Source: Rhynochetos jubatus
Taxonomy: Eukaryota > Chordata > Aves > Eurypygiformes > Rhynochetidae
Direction of reading: 5' to 3'
NCBI GenBank assembly: GCA_027574665.1
Contig: CM050658.1
Coordinates: forward strand, 23,076,317 to 23,140,316
DNA length: 64,000 nt
A program made the translations under genes and the position numbers. The notes below the pieces were generated by a model that was not told the origin of the DNA, did no database searches, and was given only the letters and a program-made list of their open reading frames with translations. The number at the start of each line of letters is the position of its first letter. Positions within the stretch are counted from its first letter, which is position 1. Below are positions 51,253 to 64,000 of this stretch, in pieces.

Positions 51253-53524
51253 CTGAAGGTGCAGTAGAAATGCAAAAGCCCAGACACCTTGATAGCAAAT
51301 AAGAAGTGCCAAAGGTTTGTCAGGCAGTAACTACACTGCCACTCTGTGAGTAATAGGTGCAGGTATGCAGTTAGATAAGACAGATGACAGTGTTCAACTG
51401 CAGACTTCTAATTAAGATAGCACATACCACCGTTGTGTTCCAACAAGAATATCTCAGCTGTCAAAGATGTAACATTGAATACATACGGTTAGGTTTCAGC
51501 CATTTCTTAGGGTGTTCGAAGACAGGCTCTTTCTCCAGCTACTTACAGAAGCAAACTTGAGGTTTGGACTCTGCCCCAAATTTTAAAATTCAGGGATGTC
51601 TTAGTTCCTCTAGTTCCCACTGATGCCCGATCAGTCTGACAAATGATGAGGCTCAGGCTTTACAGCCTCTGTCATAGCATACTGATTTTACTGAAAGCAA
51701 ATCCACCTTATACTGGTGTAATCTAAGATCCATATGTGGCATTTTATTCATTTTATGCCTTCAATCACCTGTTATAGCAGTAATTCCATTCATCTACTCC
51801 TCTGGAGCATACCAGAAAAAGTTCAAGACTTGAATGCCTCTTTTTTTTAAACTGTATAGCTAGATTTTTCAATCAGCCTTCAACACAAGTTTGCATTCAA
51901 AACAGAACTGATTTGCTAAGCTGTAACACCTAAAGACATCAGTAGAAATATATTTAAATAACTTGAAGAAAAAGTAATGACTTCTCCTGTTCACAGTACC
52001 GTAGATACTTGGCTCTATTCAGTTTAGTTTCTACATCTCCGATCTGTGGTCTTCTAAAGCTGATTTAAGATTATAAATACAGCACAGCTACTTCAGCGCT
52101 GACACAAGACAACCAACTACATTGATGAATGCTTCTTCTGGTAATTTCAGTTTCTGAAACATTACTGCAACATCCCAGTGGGCATGGAAGCTTTGCAATT
52201 TCCTGCTTCCAGGCCAAGTTTCTTCTAGCTCTCCCCAAGAGACACTTCATAGACAGGTAACCACTTGGCAATTTCCAAAGTTCTTCTGAGAACAAACTAG
52301 TCGAACAGTAAAAACAGAACCAAATCTAAACCAAACCCTTGAAATCACATGTCCCTCAGGATACCAACATAACGAGAAAAATACAGCTATGAAGTCAACA
52401 TGCAGACCCAAAGTAGGTTTAAATTTCTCTCCCACTTCTGTATAAATTTCATTACCTTTGCCATTAGAAACCACTCATTTTAACAACACTTTCATTTCCA
52501 TGAGCGAACAGATGTGACCACTCTTTTTATTCTTTCAGTACTTGAGTCTTGCTTAGATGTACAGATAAAAAGAAACAGGTTACTGATCATCACATAAAAC
52601 TACAACTGTTTTTTTCATTTTCTCTTATAATCACCAACAAGCCCCCACAACTCAGTAGACAATTTACTCAATATTGGTTTTAAAACAACCAACAACCTGG
52701 GAGAACAGAATACCGGACTATGAACTTTGAATTACTTTGGCTTTAACCGGCTCTTTCTGTTTTCAAAATGCCCTCTTAACAGGCTGGTAACCATCCTCCT
52801 GCTCCTGGCAACAGGGCCGTGCTGCCGTGCTACTGACTGTAGCAGCACCACATCCACCCAGCAAAATGTTGAGCACCTGGAGAAAGCTTGTCCTCCTAAC
52901 TTTGAATAGCACAAGGTATTTAGTACAGGATATGATAACCAGCCCTTTTTTATTTTGCTGCTGTTTAATTTTAAACATGTGTAAACCTGTGAGTAGGTTG
53001 ACAGCATTATTAAATCATCACTGTCTTAGAACTTCTCCCTAACAAGACTATCAGCTTTTGAACAGAAGGGAAGGAGAAACTCATCTCACAGCTACTTAGT
53101 AAAAGTGTACTGGTACAGGACCGCAGCTGGAAACAACGTTGTCTTTTTATAAAGTTAATGATGTGGCTGATGACAGGAGTCTACCAAGTACATTTGTACA
53201 TCTTAACCGCTGCATTTTTCTACAGCCATATTACTTCATTCCTCCTCTTTGTATGAAATAACAATCTCTTCACCTCCATCTGCCAGTATTCTTCCTCTTC
53301 TTCTGTTATGTTTTTCCATGAGGTGCTGCGTTCCAACAAGTAGGTGAACGCACTAGGAAAAATTTATACCAGCATATGAAACATCAATATAATTACCTTG
53401 CACTATAGTCTGAGAGCCAAGAAAACCACCCAGATATCAAAGTAGCACAACCATATGTTCTAGACCTACTATGTGGCCTTCTCCCTCCTTTCTCTCTCTG
53501 TGTCATCGTCCGTGTCCATCCCCT

Positions 53525-53550
53525 CCCCCCCCCCCCCCCCCCCCCCCCCC
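53525..53550 (+). repeat. Poly-C run, 26 nt
   Basis: Twenty-six consecutive C preceded by CCCCTCCC-type sequence and a TCTCTCTC stretch. The minus strand is an uninterrupted G run and a quadruplex candidate. The length is likely unreliable. Confidence 0.9.
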
Positions 53551-54006
53551 ATGCAGTAGTCATATAACCTAGTTAAAAGCATTATAGGATAGGATTTTTT
53601 TCTTAATAAAATCAGATATAGCTTCACTAGATATCAAGGATATTCAGTAAAATCTGTGGTTCTAAGAGATGGGCACATGTAGGCTAGAGTACGGCCCACT
53701 GAATTTTGCTCAAGAATACATACAATTTGATTGTGGTCAAAATGATTAAACAGCAGCACTTGTACATGCTGCAGTATAAATGCAAACAGGTAAGTTCTGG
53801 TGTTGAATAATACTACCCTTTACATATTTCCAACTCAGGTGTCCACAGCTGGATTTTCAAAAGAATGATTAGGTATGCTTTCCACTGTCCTCTCCTCCAC
53901 CGAAGGGCCTTAAAATAATTATCATGACTTGGGAGAATAAAATCAGTACCGTCACAGCATACTAAACAAGTCCCATCCTTGAACGCAATGCTTATTAACA
54001 TTATAG

Positions 54007-54029
54007 ATAATTATTTTTAAAATAATTAT
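54007..54029. repeat. A+T palindrome, near-perfect
   Basis: ATAATTATTTT followed by TAAAATAATTAT is almost self-complementary across 23 nt and contains two AATTAT homeodomain-type cores. Confidence 0.75.
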
Positions 54030-56730
54030 TACAAACTTCTTTGGTTTCCTGAAAATCAAGGACTAGCCTATATAAAGAGGCAAGAGGTGATTCTTTTGCA
54101 TTCGAGCCAACGCACAGCTTGTAGGCAGCCTCCAATACTGGGTTAGCTGTAACTAGGCTGAATTTAATTAAGATTGCTAATTAGGAACATTTATTTCCCT
54201 TTTGTTTAAGTCTTACTACAAAACCGCCTATTCTGAAGGGTGATGTACAATAAGTTACAGTGCACATAAAATGCACTGGTATAATTTCTGCATACTCGTT
54301 ACTTTCAAAATCTGTAGAAAACCCCCACACAGTCCAAAACCAAAAATAAGAGCAGAGACATGAAGCTGCCTATGATAGAAGGAAAAAAATCTTCTAGGCT
54401 AAATCAGAAAACTGATAGATTCACTGCATCTTTTTTATACTGCCCACATCATTAAATTAGGTGCCAGAATTTCTCAAGAAACTACAACTCACAGTACAAA
54501 ATACAGTCACATTTGTAATTCCACCAAGCAATAATCATAGTAAGCCCAAATCTAAATAGTGACATCTATCCATATTGGATTTGAAACTCATGAAGGAGAA
54601 AAAATAGTAATGTACAGAGAATGAAATTACACAGACATAACACAAGAGATTTACAGCAAGGCAAATCCTGTTACTTAAAACAATGGTACAATGACTATGT
54701 TCTATTCAGTGCAGCACCTACACAGATGCTTTCGTTAATCCTAATAGTTTGACGTTGTTGGTTAGCTTTTTTAAAACAGCAATCGAGATTTTTACATTTA
54801 GTTTTTAAAATGTAAAAGAAAATATATTTTTAAAAGGCAAAAGTCCTTAGCATATATATTATTAGAACACAAACAGATTTATAGTATTTAAGTTTTCATC
54901 TCAAAACTTACTCATGCATTAAAGAGTTGCTGTATTTAACTGTTTAACATATGTTTTCAATATTCAGAACTGGTAAGTTTTAATAAAAATGAAGATTTTC
55001 TAGAGAGTTAATTCTGAAAAAGCCCCTAGGCTTACATTTTCCTTCTTCTCAACTATCAGCACCAACTTTCTAAAATAACGAGCTAAAATACAGATTTATA
55101 GGAGAATTCACGGTTCATATCTGGTTTTCAACAGCAATGTGCTGAGGTAGGTAAAAGATATCAAACGTGTAAGCAGTAATAAAGGAAAATACTGTACAAG
55201 ATGGTTCTATAAATAAGACTGCAACATCGCTGTTAAAGAAAGTAACCTACAGAGATTGAATATTCCTGTAACACCACACGATAAGCACCGGAGGAAATTC
55301 TGTCCTCTGCTGAGAGTTATGAAATCCCCAAATCCCAGAACTCAAATTAAAATGGAGTCTAACGCAAACATTACTACCTCTCCCTTGAATAAACATACGG
55401 CATTAAAGCTGATCCACGTACACCTGGAAGGCTACACCCCATTTTCCTAGTTCACTTTTCTTATTTCAACTTCCCCTGTACAGTTCCAAGTCTATTTTGA
55501 TTTTAAAACATTTCACCATCACCGTAAAACAAAAGGCTCGAGAAAACAACAGATTATAATCCTCTTTTGAGTAGTTTACTCTTGAATGGTTGAACTTACT
55601 ATGCCTGTGTGTGGACAGGGCTACTGGACCCGAAGCAAACTTACACAAATTAGGACCCTCATAGGCACTATTGAAATAACTGAAGGAGAGGACAGATGAC
55701 AATTGTGTCTGCTTAATGTATGACCCTCTGGCAAACCTAAAGTCAACTCTAAAGGGAGAGGATCTTTAACCAGAGTTCAGAAATGCAAATAGCAGGTACA
55801 GCCACTTGAAAACACTGGATTCGAAGTGAACCTCTGAGGGCAGCAAGGGTGGGTGGTAGAGGATAACTTAACTGCACACTCGTGACTATCTTGTTTGGAT
55901 TTTCCCCTGAAGTGGAACAACATTGCAGTGCGGTTTAAGAGAAAGCTCGAAGTAAGGGTCATGCGGAACCACTAGAATTGAGCTGAATTAAAGCACCCCA
56001 TGCGGGTTCCACATATACCCTGATGCTAACACCACAAACAGTATGCAAACTTCAGCATTGTCCTTCCTCTGGCTACAAGTGGAGAAGCACTCGGCTCTTC
56101 TGACAAATGTGACAACTCATGCAAAGAGCTGCTGCACTGCATTAAATGAATGAAATATTAAACTCCTGCTGGGCTGACGATAATGTTTGAGAAACTGTTC
56201 AAGTAAATAATAAGCAATTAATGCATCTTATCTTCACATTTCCATCGAGCATATATACAACAGCAACAAAACCACAGCAACATTTTGCCTTACTGATAGC
56301 ATATTGCTCAAGACTGCAGTCCATATTCTTGTATTAGCATTGATGTATTTAAAAGACAGATTACACTTTAATATGACCAAGCATCCAAACAAAATGGAAG
56401 AGATTCTTGACTCATCACAGACAGAATTCCTGGCATCCCGCATTACTTCTTGTATGCAAAGTAGGTTTATTGGTTTTTTTTTCTTCACTGCTAAACATAG
56501 ACTTAAACACTTCACTGGGTTAAATTTTTAAATACCCACATGCACAAATACAGTCATCATCTGTGCATTTCTAATATACAGATCATTCATCTGCCAAAAA
56601 GGAAACACCCTAAAAATGGTTCATGGAAAGAAACCTACCAAACAATAAACTGATCACTACTCCCACTTCTGGAATCCTCAACACAGATATCAGAGACGTG
56701 ATGACAGATGAAGAAGGAAAAGGTACTCAC

Positions 56731-56800
56731 AAATAACACCTTCTGCAAGCCATCCTTGAATGTGTTGTGGTTTTGGTATTTATATTTTCTTTCACGCAAC
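56731..56800 (-). other. Exon-like segment, 70 bp, minus strand (speculative)
   Basis: On the minus strand a pyrimidine-rich acceptor (GAGATTTTCTACCTCAG, with a longer T/C tract just upstream) precedes 70 bp that end GTGTTATTT followed by GTGAGTACC, a good donor. Entered in phase 1 the frame reads LRERKYKYQNHNTFKDGLQK and then VLF, a charged, protein-like sequence. The frame stays open upstream through the acceptor for about 70 codons, which weakens the exon reading slightly. A second frame is also open. I cannot name a protein containing this peptide. Of the minus-strand candidates it has the most convincing combination of splice sites and residues. Confidence 0.22.
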
Positions 56801-59593
56801 CTGAGGTAGAAAATCTCGCTCTTAAGGAAAAAAAAAATCACATTCACAGCTTTTGCATGCTCATTCAAGATCAGCCACGGTGGAACATCACAGATAAGTA
56901 AGCTGGTGATGTAACCAGCAACAAACACTGCATCAGATAAACCCAAAGGCTCTACAGGGTTATATTTTGCAAAGCCAAAAGGTTTTTCCCAGAGAGGAGG
57001 TTTAGCAAGCATAAGCCAGCCACGCTGTTTTCACATTCCTGGTGGGCTTGCTTTCTGCTTCCAGAAAAAGTCCCAAATCTGTATTTATTATTAAACTTCA
57101 TCACCAAGAAAAAACAGTATGCTTTCTCATTCGATATTTAGACTGAAATATAAAAGCACCAAATGTTGCATTTTCGAATGCACCATCTCTGTATGAACGC
57201 TGTAGTACAGTCCAAACCAAGAAAAGGCCATTGGTCCTTTTATCTCCATGGTAACAGCAGCATCTGTGAAGATGAACCGTATTCCCTCTTCACTGCAAAG
57301 TCAATTTATAGTCACATACTATGACATAAACTGATAAGACAGCAAAGCTAATCAGCAGCTAGGAGAAACAGGAACCAAAGTACGAGATTAAGCTCTTGCT
57401 CAAGAGAATGTTCTTCTGTATATAGTATTTCTCATGTGAAAATTCCCAAATGAATAACCAAATCAAGCTGTTCCTTTAAGCTGATCCAGGCTGGGAATTT
57501 GCAAACTTCCCAGTTTAGCTAGCAAGGATAGCTGTTGAATATTTTATAGAATCAGCTGCTTATTTAAATCTCCAGTTATACCCAATTAAATGGGGAGACA
57601 ATTAAACAAAGTCGTTCTTTGTAAAAAAATTATTTAAGAACTATTACTTAACTATTACCTTCTCCCCTCAAAGTTTCCTCAGAAGACTTGTCACCATTAA
57701 TAGCAACAGCAGTGAGAAGTTTGCAACTCTCCAATCTCCCTCAACCCTTGATTTTTAGCACCATCAGTGGTGCAAATATTTCAGCAGCATTATGCTTGTG
57801 CACAGTCTCTATCTCCAGGGAAATGACCATATGGACAGCCTTGATGAGTCACAAAAATGTGCTTTTATTTCATCCCTGTCCACAGTGGTCCTTTGTCAAA
57901 AAAGCCCAACCAACCAAAATAAAACACACCACAAAAACTTCCTGTTTTCCTCCCCTTCCCTGCTTCTTGCCCCACTCCAATGCTCAGCACTCAGGCCATA
58001 CGTTATTAAGGCAGCCAAGCTTCCTCCCTTGCTTCATGAATCAATATAATGACCATCTGCTCTCATTATTAAGTTAAATATATACCAGAACACACTGATG
58101 AGGGCAGCTCATTTGCCATGGTCAAGTGATCAGTTCATAGCTGTTTCATGGCCAGTTGTAATGTTTCCAGAATAAGAGAGAGCAGGTGGTCAGCCAAATG
58201 CTACTTATCACAGCATTACCTATGAAGTTCCCCAGGCTAAAGAGAAGTATGAACTGTCAAAAATGCAACTTTGCAAAAGAAAACCAAAAATGGTAATGGT
58301 AAGGCAGGAGTTGTTCTGATGATCTTTGGTGCAAACTGATTTGCAAACAAATATCTTTTGTGTCAAAATACCCTGAGGTGCTCCCTTTTGGCCAGTCATC
58401 TGCCTAAAGCTGAACAGTTAACTTTGCAATCTCCTGGTCACCCCCACTTATCTGTCACACAAATTCCTGACACACTGGAAGCCACTATATGAATTTTATC
58501 TAGCAGACAGGCACTTAGGTTTACCTATTCAGCTTAACCTTCCATCCCAACAAAAATAAACGGATGATAATTTGTAGAATTGTCGGGGCAGCCACAGCCC
58601 TGGAGTCACACCACCATGTGTTAGTGCTGTATCAGTGCAACAGGAAACTGTAATTGATGGGGACAGAAAAGCCCCAGATTTCTCCCCTACATAACTGTCC
58701 TGTAATGCCTGATGCAGGCATACTGCATCAACAGGTACTTAACCAGTATTCATTTTAAGAAAGCTACACCTAAACATACACTTTATGTGGCGCTCCTCCA
58801 CACAGCCGAACCAGAGCAAGCTAGGCAGAATCTGGCCTAATGTGGAAATTCCTAAGTAGTTTTGTTTAGATAATTCACAGAACCATCATCAGACACCCTA
58901 GCAAAATGACCCTATTCCACAATGAACACCTGATCCGAAGCATCCACACCTTGAATTGCACACATATGACGCTGCAAGACATCGATCTGCTTGCTTGGTG
59001 TCTGCTAACTTGGCAGGTTTAATATCTTCTCCACAAATTAAGATAATTTACAGACATAAGACAAGTATGTATTCTGTTGCACTGATGACATCCTAAAGGT
59101 ATCTTCCCTTCTTCCAGAGAAGCTTCTTCACGATTCAAATACTGCCTCACTGTTAGCAGATACCAAATACAAAGCACTGAAGAAATAGCACAATTTTAAA
59201 AGGTGCTTGCGCATTGCGAAATTGCACATCACAGCCAAAACCCTCTAATAGCCATCAATACATCACCCAGATAAATGCCTGCTAAGAAAATAAAACCACT
59301 CCATGAAGAGTCCCATAAAACACTGCTCCAACCTGTTGTCAAGTCAAGCAGCTCAAGCACCACCGGTGTATGTGGCAGAGAATATACAGACAGTCTTTTC
59401 AGCTTGGTGCGAGTCTTGGGTTTGAATCCAGCTCCTGCAGATGTCTGGCAGTGCAGCGCACAGGTTGAATGAAAAGTGAAGAATGAGTTACACAAGTATT
59501 CAGAAAGATGCTCTCTGGATGATAATCACTCCAGATCAAGGAGGAAACACTTTGGTCTGGTATGTTAAACTATTAGACCATTTAAAGCTACTA

Positions 59594-59605
59594 TTTTTTT
59601 TTTTT
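59594..59605. repeat. Poly-T run, 12 nt
   Basis: A short T run followed by CCC; listed for completeness. Confidence 0.85.
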
Positions 59606-61599
59606 CCCAAAAGCCCAATTTTGAGGGATATGAAAACGAGACTGAAAAGTCAAATCGCTAAGCAAAAGCAAACTGCAAAAGAATGATGCATCGCCTGGAT
59701 TCCAGCAATGCTAGTGCCACAGGAAGGCTCTCAGCGGCTGTCGGCACGTTGCGTTCTGTAACCACACAGGTTCCAGCTGACGCCCACTGCTTGTTCACTC
59801 AGGTTTCCTACTTGAGATCTAGTATCAAGTATATCCAAAAGCAGGAACTCAGCCTGCAGGAGTTTCCTCATGTATGAAAGATGCATTAGTAATTTAACAG
59901 CTATTCCTCCCTATTCTGTAATGAACACCATCGGATCGTTTCATTTTAGACAGAGCAGCCATGAAGCTTTTATAGTACGTGGTATTTTTTCCATGTGTTT
60001 GGTACAAGTTTTCAGGTTGGTTCTATTTTTTCCTTTGATGTGTCCAGATATAACAATAACTGAAAAATCACTCTTTGGCTCTGAACTCAGATGAGCCCTT
60101 ACTGCTTTATTCAAGGTAACAGACTTGCATAGTTCATGTTAAGCACGTGCTCAAGCTGCTGTTTGAGCCAACATATCTTCAGTTCACCATCTCCCTCAGT
60201 TCTCCCCTAAAACAACATGAAGGTGACCTAATGAGTAAGCATAGGATAAAGTCTGCCCACATTTGTATCTTAGTGGAATGAATTATAATGTTTTACAATT
60301 GATTGAATACTACAAAGTGAAAAGTTAGTAACTGCACAGGCCATTTAGCGTCAGTGTTTAACTTAAAAGAAAGGCTTCCCTTTAGAAGAAAAATATAGTA
60401 AGTAGGACAGAACTGGGAACACCAGGGCTGCAGTTTTCCCTAGCATTACAAAGTCTACTCAGCAAGATACTTGTACAGTACATTACTTGATGCCACTGTT
60501 TAAAAAGACCAAGAAATAAGCTGCCCAAAACATTATCTTAATAAGTCTGCAAACCAAAAGTATTAAATACAGACTGAAATAAAGTGTATAAATTATAATA
60601 TTATTATAATTAATTAATAAAATTAAATACACTGAAATGTCTGGGAAGAACTCCCATGGGCTTCAGCAGGGGCAGCTTGTCACAATAAGCTTGCAGTTCT
60701 ACTGAGTCCTTCCAACATCAATAACCTGCTCAGCCAGCGGACTATGTTTCCAAAATCCATTGCTCTCTGCTGGGATCTCAGTTCCTTCCATTATTGCAAG
60801 GAATAAACAGATCACCTGAGCAGTATCAATAATATCATATAGGATAGCTTCTGCAGGATCACCACAACTTACACACCACTTAAGTTGCAATTCATACACC
60901 GGATGACATTTATAAACCAAAATCACTCCACTACTTGCTGGCTTCTTTGTTTAAACAAAGGCCTGAACTTATCTTGAATGTTTTGGGATATACTACTAGG
61001 CAAAGTCATTTGTTACCATTTATTGTATTCCCATGTTTGTTATTAATGTGTTGTTCTCTGTGTGATTAGCTATTTACTCATTCTAGACAACCAGAGCAAA
61101 GCAGACTTGTGGTTGAAGCTACAAGTGAAGTCACGTGGGATAAAGCACACATCCTTCGCCATGACGTCTCAGCCTACCTGCTCAAATACATAACCAAACC
61201 AGCGTACTCCAGACACTAACAACTCTCAGAACAAAGCCTTTAAAAACTTGTTTTCACCTCACTAGTGTGATCAGGAGCAGTTGGGTTGTGTGCCATTATG
61301 ATGGGCTTTATTTGCTCTACAGTGGTGTTTAACATCAGACTCTGAGCCTTGATTTCAAAGATTTCCCAATTTTTTTTCCAAAAATTTTCACTCGACAGAT
61401 ACAGTTTGAGACATTTTTCTACCTGCCTCATTATCACTGCCCAAAAAGCAAGTTTATAATTTCATAATTAGTATTTTTGGACATCCAGGATATTTTTTAA
61501 GCGTAACTGTCAAGAAGTATTTCTATGGCCTCAGAAGAATATTTAGGGACTACCCGCAGTCTGATCTGGACAAAGTTCCATGGAAATGCTAAAAGAGGG

Positions 61600-61850
61600 G
61601 GCTGCGGCAGAACTCTGCAGCAGCAGGAAGGCTCGGCAGTTGCCGTCTTCCCGCATGCCAAATCACTCCGCTCCACATGACGCGCTGAGCATCAGCGCTG
61701 TTACGTAACTGAGCAATTCACTCTTCCGCTACTAACTATCGGAGGGAGTGCTACAAGTCCACTACGCACTTGGGGGTGGTTAACAGCATTACGTACCAGC
61801 TGACCGCTGGCTGCGAGAGACGAGCCCATCAGCTCTTCTGTCCTACTCCT
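61600..61850. promoter_or_regulatory. CpG-enriched patch with TTACGTAA site, possible enhancer or minor promoter
   Basis: About 250 bp with roughly fifteen CpG dinucleotides stand out from A+T-rich flanks that are nearly CpG-free. Within it lie a perfect TTACGTAA (61701-61708), the palindromic consensus of PAR-bZIP factors (DBP, HLF, TEF) and NFIL3, a related ATTACGTAC (61789-61797) and a GACGCGCTGAGCATCAGCGC stretch with imperfect dyad symmetry. No TATA box or open frame accompanies it. Retained CpG in such surroundings suggests germline hypomethylation, which fits an enhancer or small promoter; a decayed G+C-rich repeat is the alternative. Confidence 0.4.
61701..61708. promoter_or_regulatory. 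Perfect D-box type palindrome TTACGTAA
   Basis: Exact palindrome matching the NFIL3/DBP/HLF/TEF consensus. An 8-bp site is expected about once in 65 kb at random, so its significance rests on lying inside the CpG-enriched patch next to a second ACGTA core about 85 bp away. Confidence 0.35.
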
Positions 61851-61859
61851 ACTTTTTTG

Positions 61860-64000
61860 GGATTGAACCGAAAGTTTAACCTACCTGGTTATCACAATGC
61901 TACACGCTTGAAGTTTGTTACTTAAGAAGAAAAAGTGGTATTTTTCCATGTCTCTTAAATTTAAGTACCAAGTGGCTTGGCAACAGTTACACCCATGTAT
62001 GGGGGTGGGGGGCAAAGCTGACAACCAAGCTGTTTATACAGGCAAATAGTAATCTGAGAGACCCTAACTGTTATTTTTATAGGAAAAATATCCATTGCTG
62101 ACTAAAAACTCCCACAAATTTACCTTACCACCTGTGACTGTACTAATTCTGAAAACCTGAGGCACAGACCAAGCCTACCAAGTCTGTCCAGCTCCAGAGG
62201 AGCGCGGTCAAGACAGGGTCCCAAACCAGGTCAGAGGAAACCACTGATGAGACAGGCTGCACCAGACACAGCTGGTTCTGGCTACTCTGCACCAGCCCCA
62301 CCTCAGCCCCCCAGGGAGGCCAGTGGTGCCTCCAGCAGCTGACCAAGGCTGGCCCACCACAGGAATGTAACTATCGATTGCTGGTTTTGCTTTTATTATT
62401 ATGCTTTTATTTTACGGAATGTGTTCTCAAAGTAACACTGGGAAAACCCACAGATCCACTGGAGATGCTGTGGCTCTGGGAATACGAAGGAAAGGATAAA
62501 ATGCTGCTTTTTGTTCTCCCGCAAGCACATGCTGCCCCTCCCTGACACATTACCTGACTTGTCCCAGTGATAAAACACGCAAGCTCAAAGCAAAAATAAA
62601 CATTTGTAAATGGACTACCGAAAATGTCCCAGGTCAGATTACAGTATTTTCATTTTCAGGCACATTTTGAAATATTTTCCATGAATATATGTAGCTCTAG
62701 TCTGAAGCCTCTGACTTCTTTTTCCTGCTATTTATGTCACTAAGGTGTCCCAAAGCTTGGACAGGAAGCTGCTTCGAATTTTCAGCTGCTTGTTACCGAG
62801 TAGTTGATATACATTTGCAATACTAATTTTATCCACGTATGTTTTGAGCTTAATACACAGCTGTTGATGCATTTATCTAATTTATCTTACATGCTCTCCT
62901 TTTACCCCTGATCTAGCTAGAAGCAGTTATTTCATCTAATACTTCACCTAACAGTGTTTGCCACTCTGCTTCAGAGGCAAGTAAAAGATACTTTATGCCA
63001 ATCAGACAAAATGATTTTCACCTTAAAGAGCAAAACCAAGCATCCCCCTGTCCTCCACCACACGGGTGTGTACCTCTGCTACAATACGTAGAGCCATTCA
63101 TTTCAGTAACTACCTTGCTCAATTTCCCCAAGCTTGTCCACTTCTTACAGAAGTCAAACTTGTTTCTATCATTTCACTGAGGCTACTCCCTTTTGCCATA
63201 ACTGAACTAGTGTATGTTTTAACATATGCTAAATCTCAGGGGTTTCTCTTCTGCAATCAGCTTTTTTTGGAAAGCCCTTGCTCTTCACCAAAACGAAGCC
63301 TCAGCTAAAAATCAGTTCAGTAGCTGCTGAATTAATTTACTGGCTCTCATGACCAAAAAAAACCAAAAAAGCAATTATTAACCATTACTGGCAGCAAAGT
63401 AGAATTGTGGAAATGACATTATATATTATGATGTACATATGTGTCTATTATTGCTCACAATAAATTCTTTTTCTAATTGTACACTAATATTACTATTAAA
63501 AGTATCCTTTGTTTTCTGCTCAGAACATAAACCTTAAGCCAAGACACTGCTTCCTAGTAAGTTTTTCTCAAGAACTCTGCTAAAAGAAGGCTCTAAATTA
63601 CTATTTATACCTCCTCCCCGCTACGCAAAACAACTTCCTTTGAAAGGAATCCTACCAAACCCGTATTCTCTGGGCCCTTTCTGGAATCTGTTCTGTGCTG
63701 GGTTTGCCCAGTTCCCTGATGGACAACCTAGTCTAACTCCCTCGCACTGTATGTGACTCTGGAAAAAGGATCATCTCTTCACAGTAACCCGAACTCTCAG
63801 TTAACAAATTGTCATACTTTAGGTATTAAAAATCAAGGCACTCGCGATGCCCATAAATGAGTACAAACAGGTATTTGTCAATCACTGTCTTTTTTTTTCC
63901 CTGGTGACCTTTCCAAGGATTTTGCTTGTTTGCTTGTAAAGAAAAGCAGAGGTATGTGAATATGCTGAATACATGATTTTTCCTGTGCACATACGTATAT
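61860..64000. other. Non-coding intron-like DNA at the right edge
   Basis: No recognisable gene or repeat was found. A minus-strand 28-bp segment at 62129-62156 has an acceptor-like GCTTGGTCTGTGCCTCAG and a good donor (GTG followed by GTAAGG) with an open frame (VFRISTVTG), again too short to weigh. The remainder is A+T-rich single-copy sequence. Confidence 0.55.

Larger units (their letters stand above)
47480..61590. other. Non-coding intron-like DNA
   Basis: No recognisable gene was found. It holds a poly-A run at 49771-49789, a 26-C run at 53525-53550, an A+T palindrome at 54007-54029, and exon-like minus-strand segments listed separately. A minus-strand frame at 60699-60926 (containing VYELQLKWC and AILYDIIDTAQVICLF) has an internal donor-like GTAAGTTG but only a weak acceptor, and no family is recognised. 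A minus-strand frame ending in a stop at about 48632-48700 (GTFKVEGMDLQKAHHCLLIR) looks protein-like but has no acceptor. Confidence 0.55.

Noticed and set aside
60699..60926. 75-codon minus-strand frame with internal GTAAGTTG
   Set aside because: It looks protein-like in part, but the acceptor side lacks a pyrimidine tract and no family is recognised.
1..64000. CRISPR array, tRNA, rRNA, or bacterial/phage gene cluster
   Set aside because: I saw no regularly spaced repeats, no recognisable tRNA-type A/B boxes or clover-leaf arms and no rRNA-like blocks; the CR1 elements and A+T-rich intron-like sequence place the window in a vertebrate nuclear genome.
1..64000. Endogenous retrovirus copies
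   Set aside because: No long terminal repeat pair, primer-binding site or gag/pol/env-like frame was recognised; the only reverse transcriptase sequence is that of CR1, a non-LTR element.

Overview
The window reads as a non-coding stretch of a vertebrate nuclear genome, most likely from a bird. The evidence is four CR1 non-LTR retrotransposon copies whose 3' ends have the usual sauropsid form (a GGTTGGACTAGATGATCT-like tail and degenerate 8-bp terminal repeats such as ATTCTATG), low repeat density, moderate A+T content, one compact CpG island and scattered homopolymer or microsatellite tracts. Crocodilians and turtles also carry CR1, so bird is an inference and not proof. Nothing bacterial or plasmid-like is present: I saw no operons, no long intact reading frame, no CRISPR array and no rRNA.

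Layout. 1-14.9 kb: A+T-rich, intron-like or intergenic DNA with a 24-G run at 7.38 kb, an interrupted poly-C tract at 11.1 kb, a GT/GGGT tract at 13.3 kb and a few weakly supported exon-like segments. 14.9-16.2 kb: the only region that looks like a gene start, a CpG island centred near 15.85 kb with GC boxes on both strands and a CCAAT-type box, flanked to the left by a minus-strand ATG reading frame that ends at a good splice donor. 16.2-29.8 kb: A+T-rich DNA with poly-A and A/C tracts and a short plus-sense CR1 3' end at 19.6-19.8 kb. 29.8-31.6 kb: the largest mobile element, a 5'-truncated minus-strand CR1 with a decayed reverse transcriptase. 31.6-46.5 kb: intron-like DNA. 46.5-47.5 kb: two more CR1 remnants in opposite orientation. 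47.5-64 kb: intron-like DNA with a 26-C run at 53.5 kb and, at 61.6-61.85 kb, a CpG-enriched patch carrying a perfect TTACGTAA site.

No protein-coding gene could be identified by name. Several short segments have an acceptor-like end, a donor-like end and an open frame between them. They are listed at low confidence because such coincidences are expected by chance in 64 kb, and none gives a protein I recognise. The best reading is that the window covers introns and/or intergenic DNA around one CpG-island promoter whose gene lies mostly outside the window. I found no convincing new biological system. The items most worth checking are the CpG island with its adjacent minus-strand frame, the TTACGTAA patch, and a pair of near-identical 22-mers about 6.8 kb apart.
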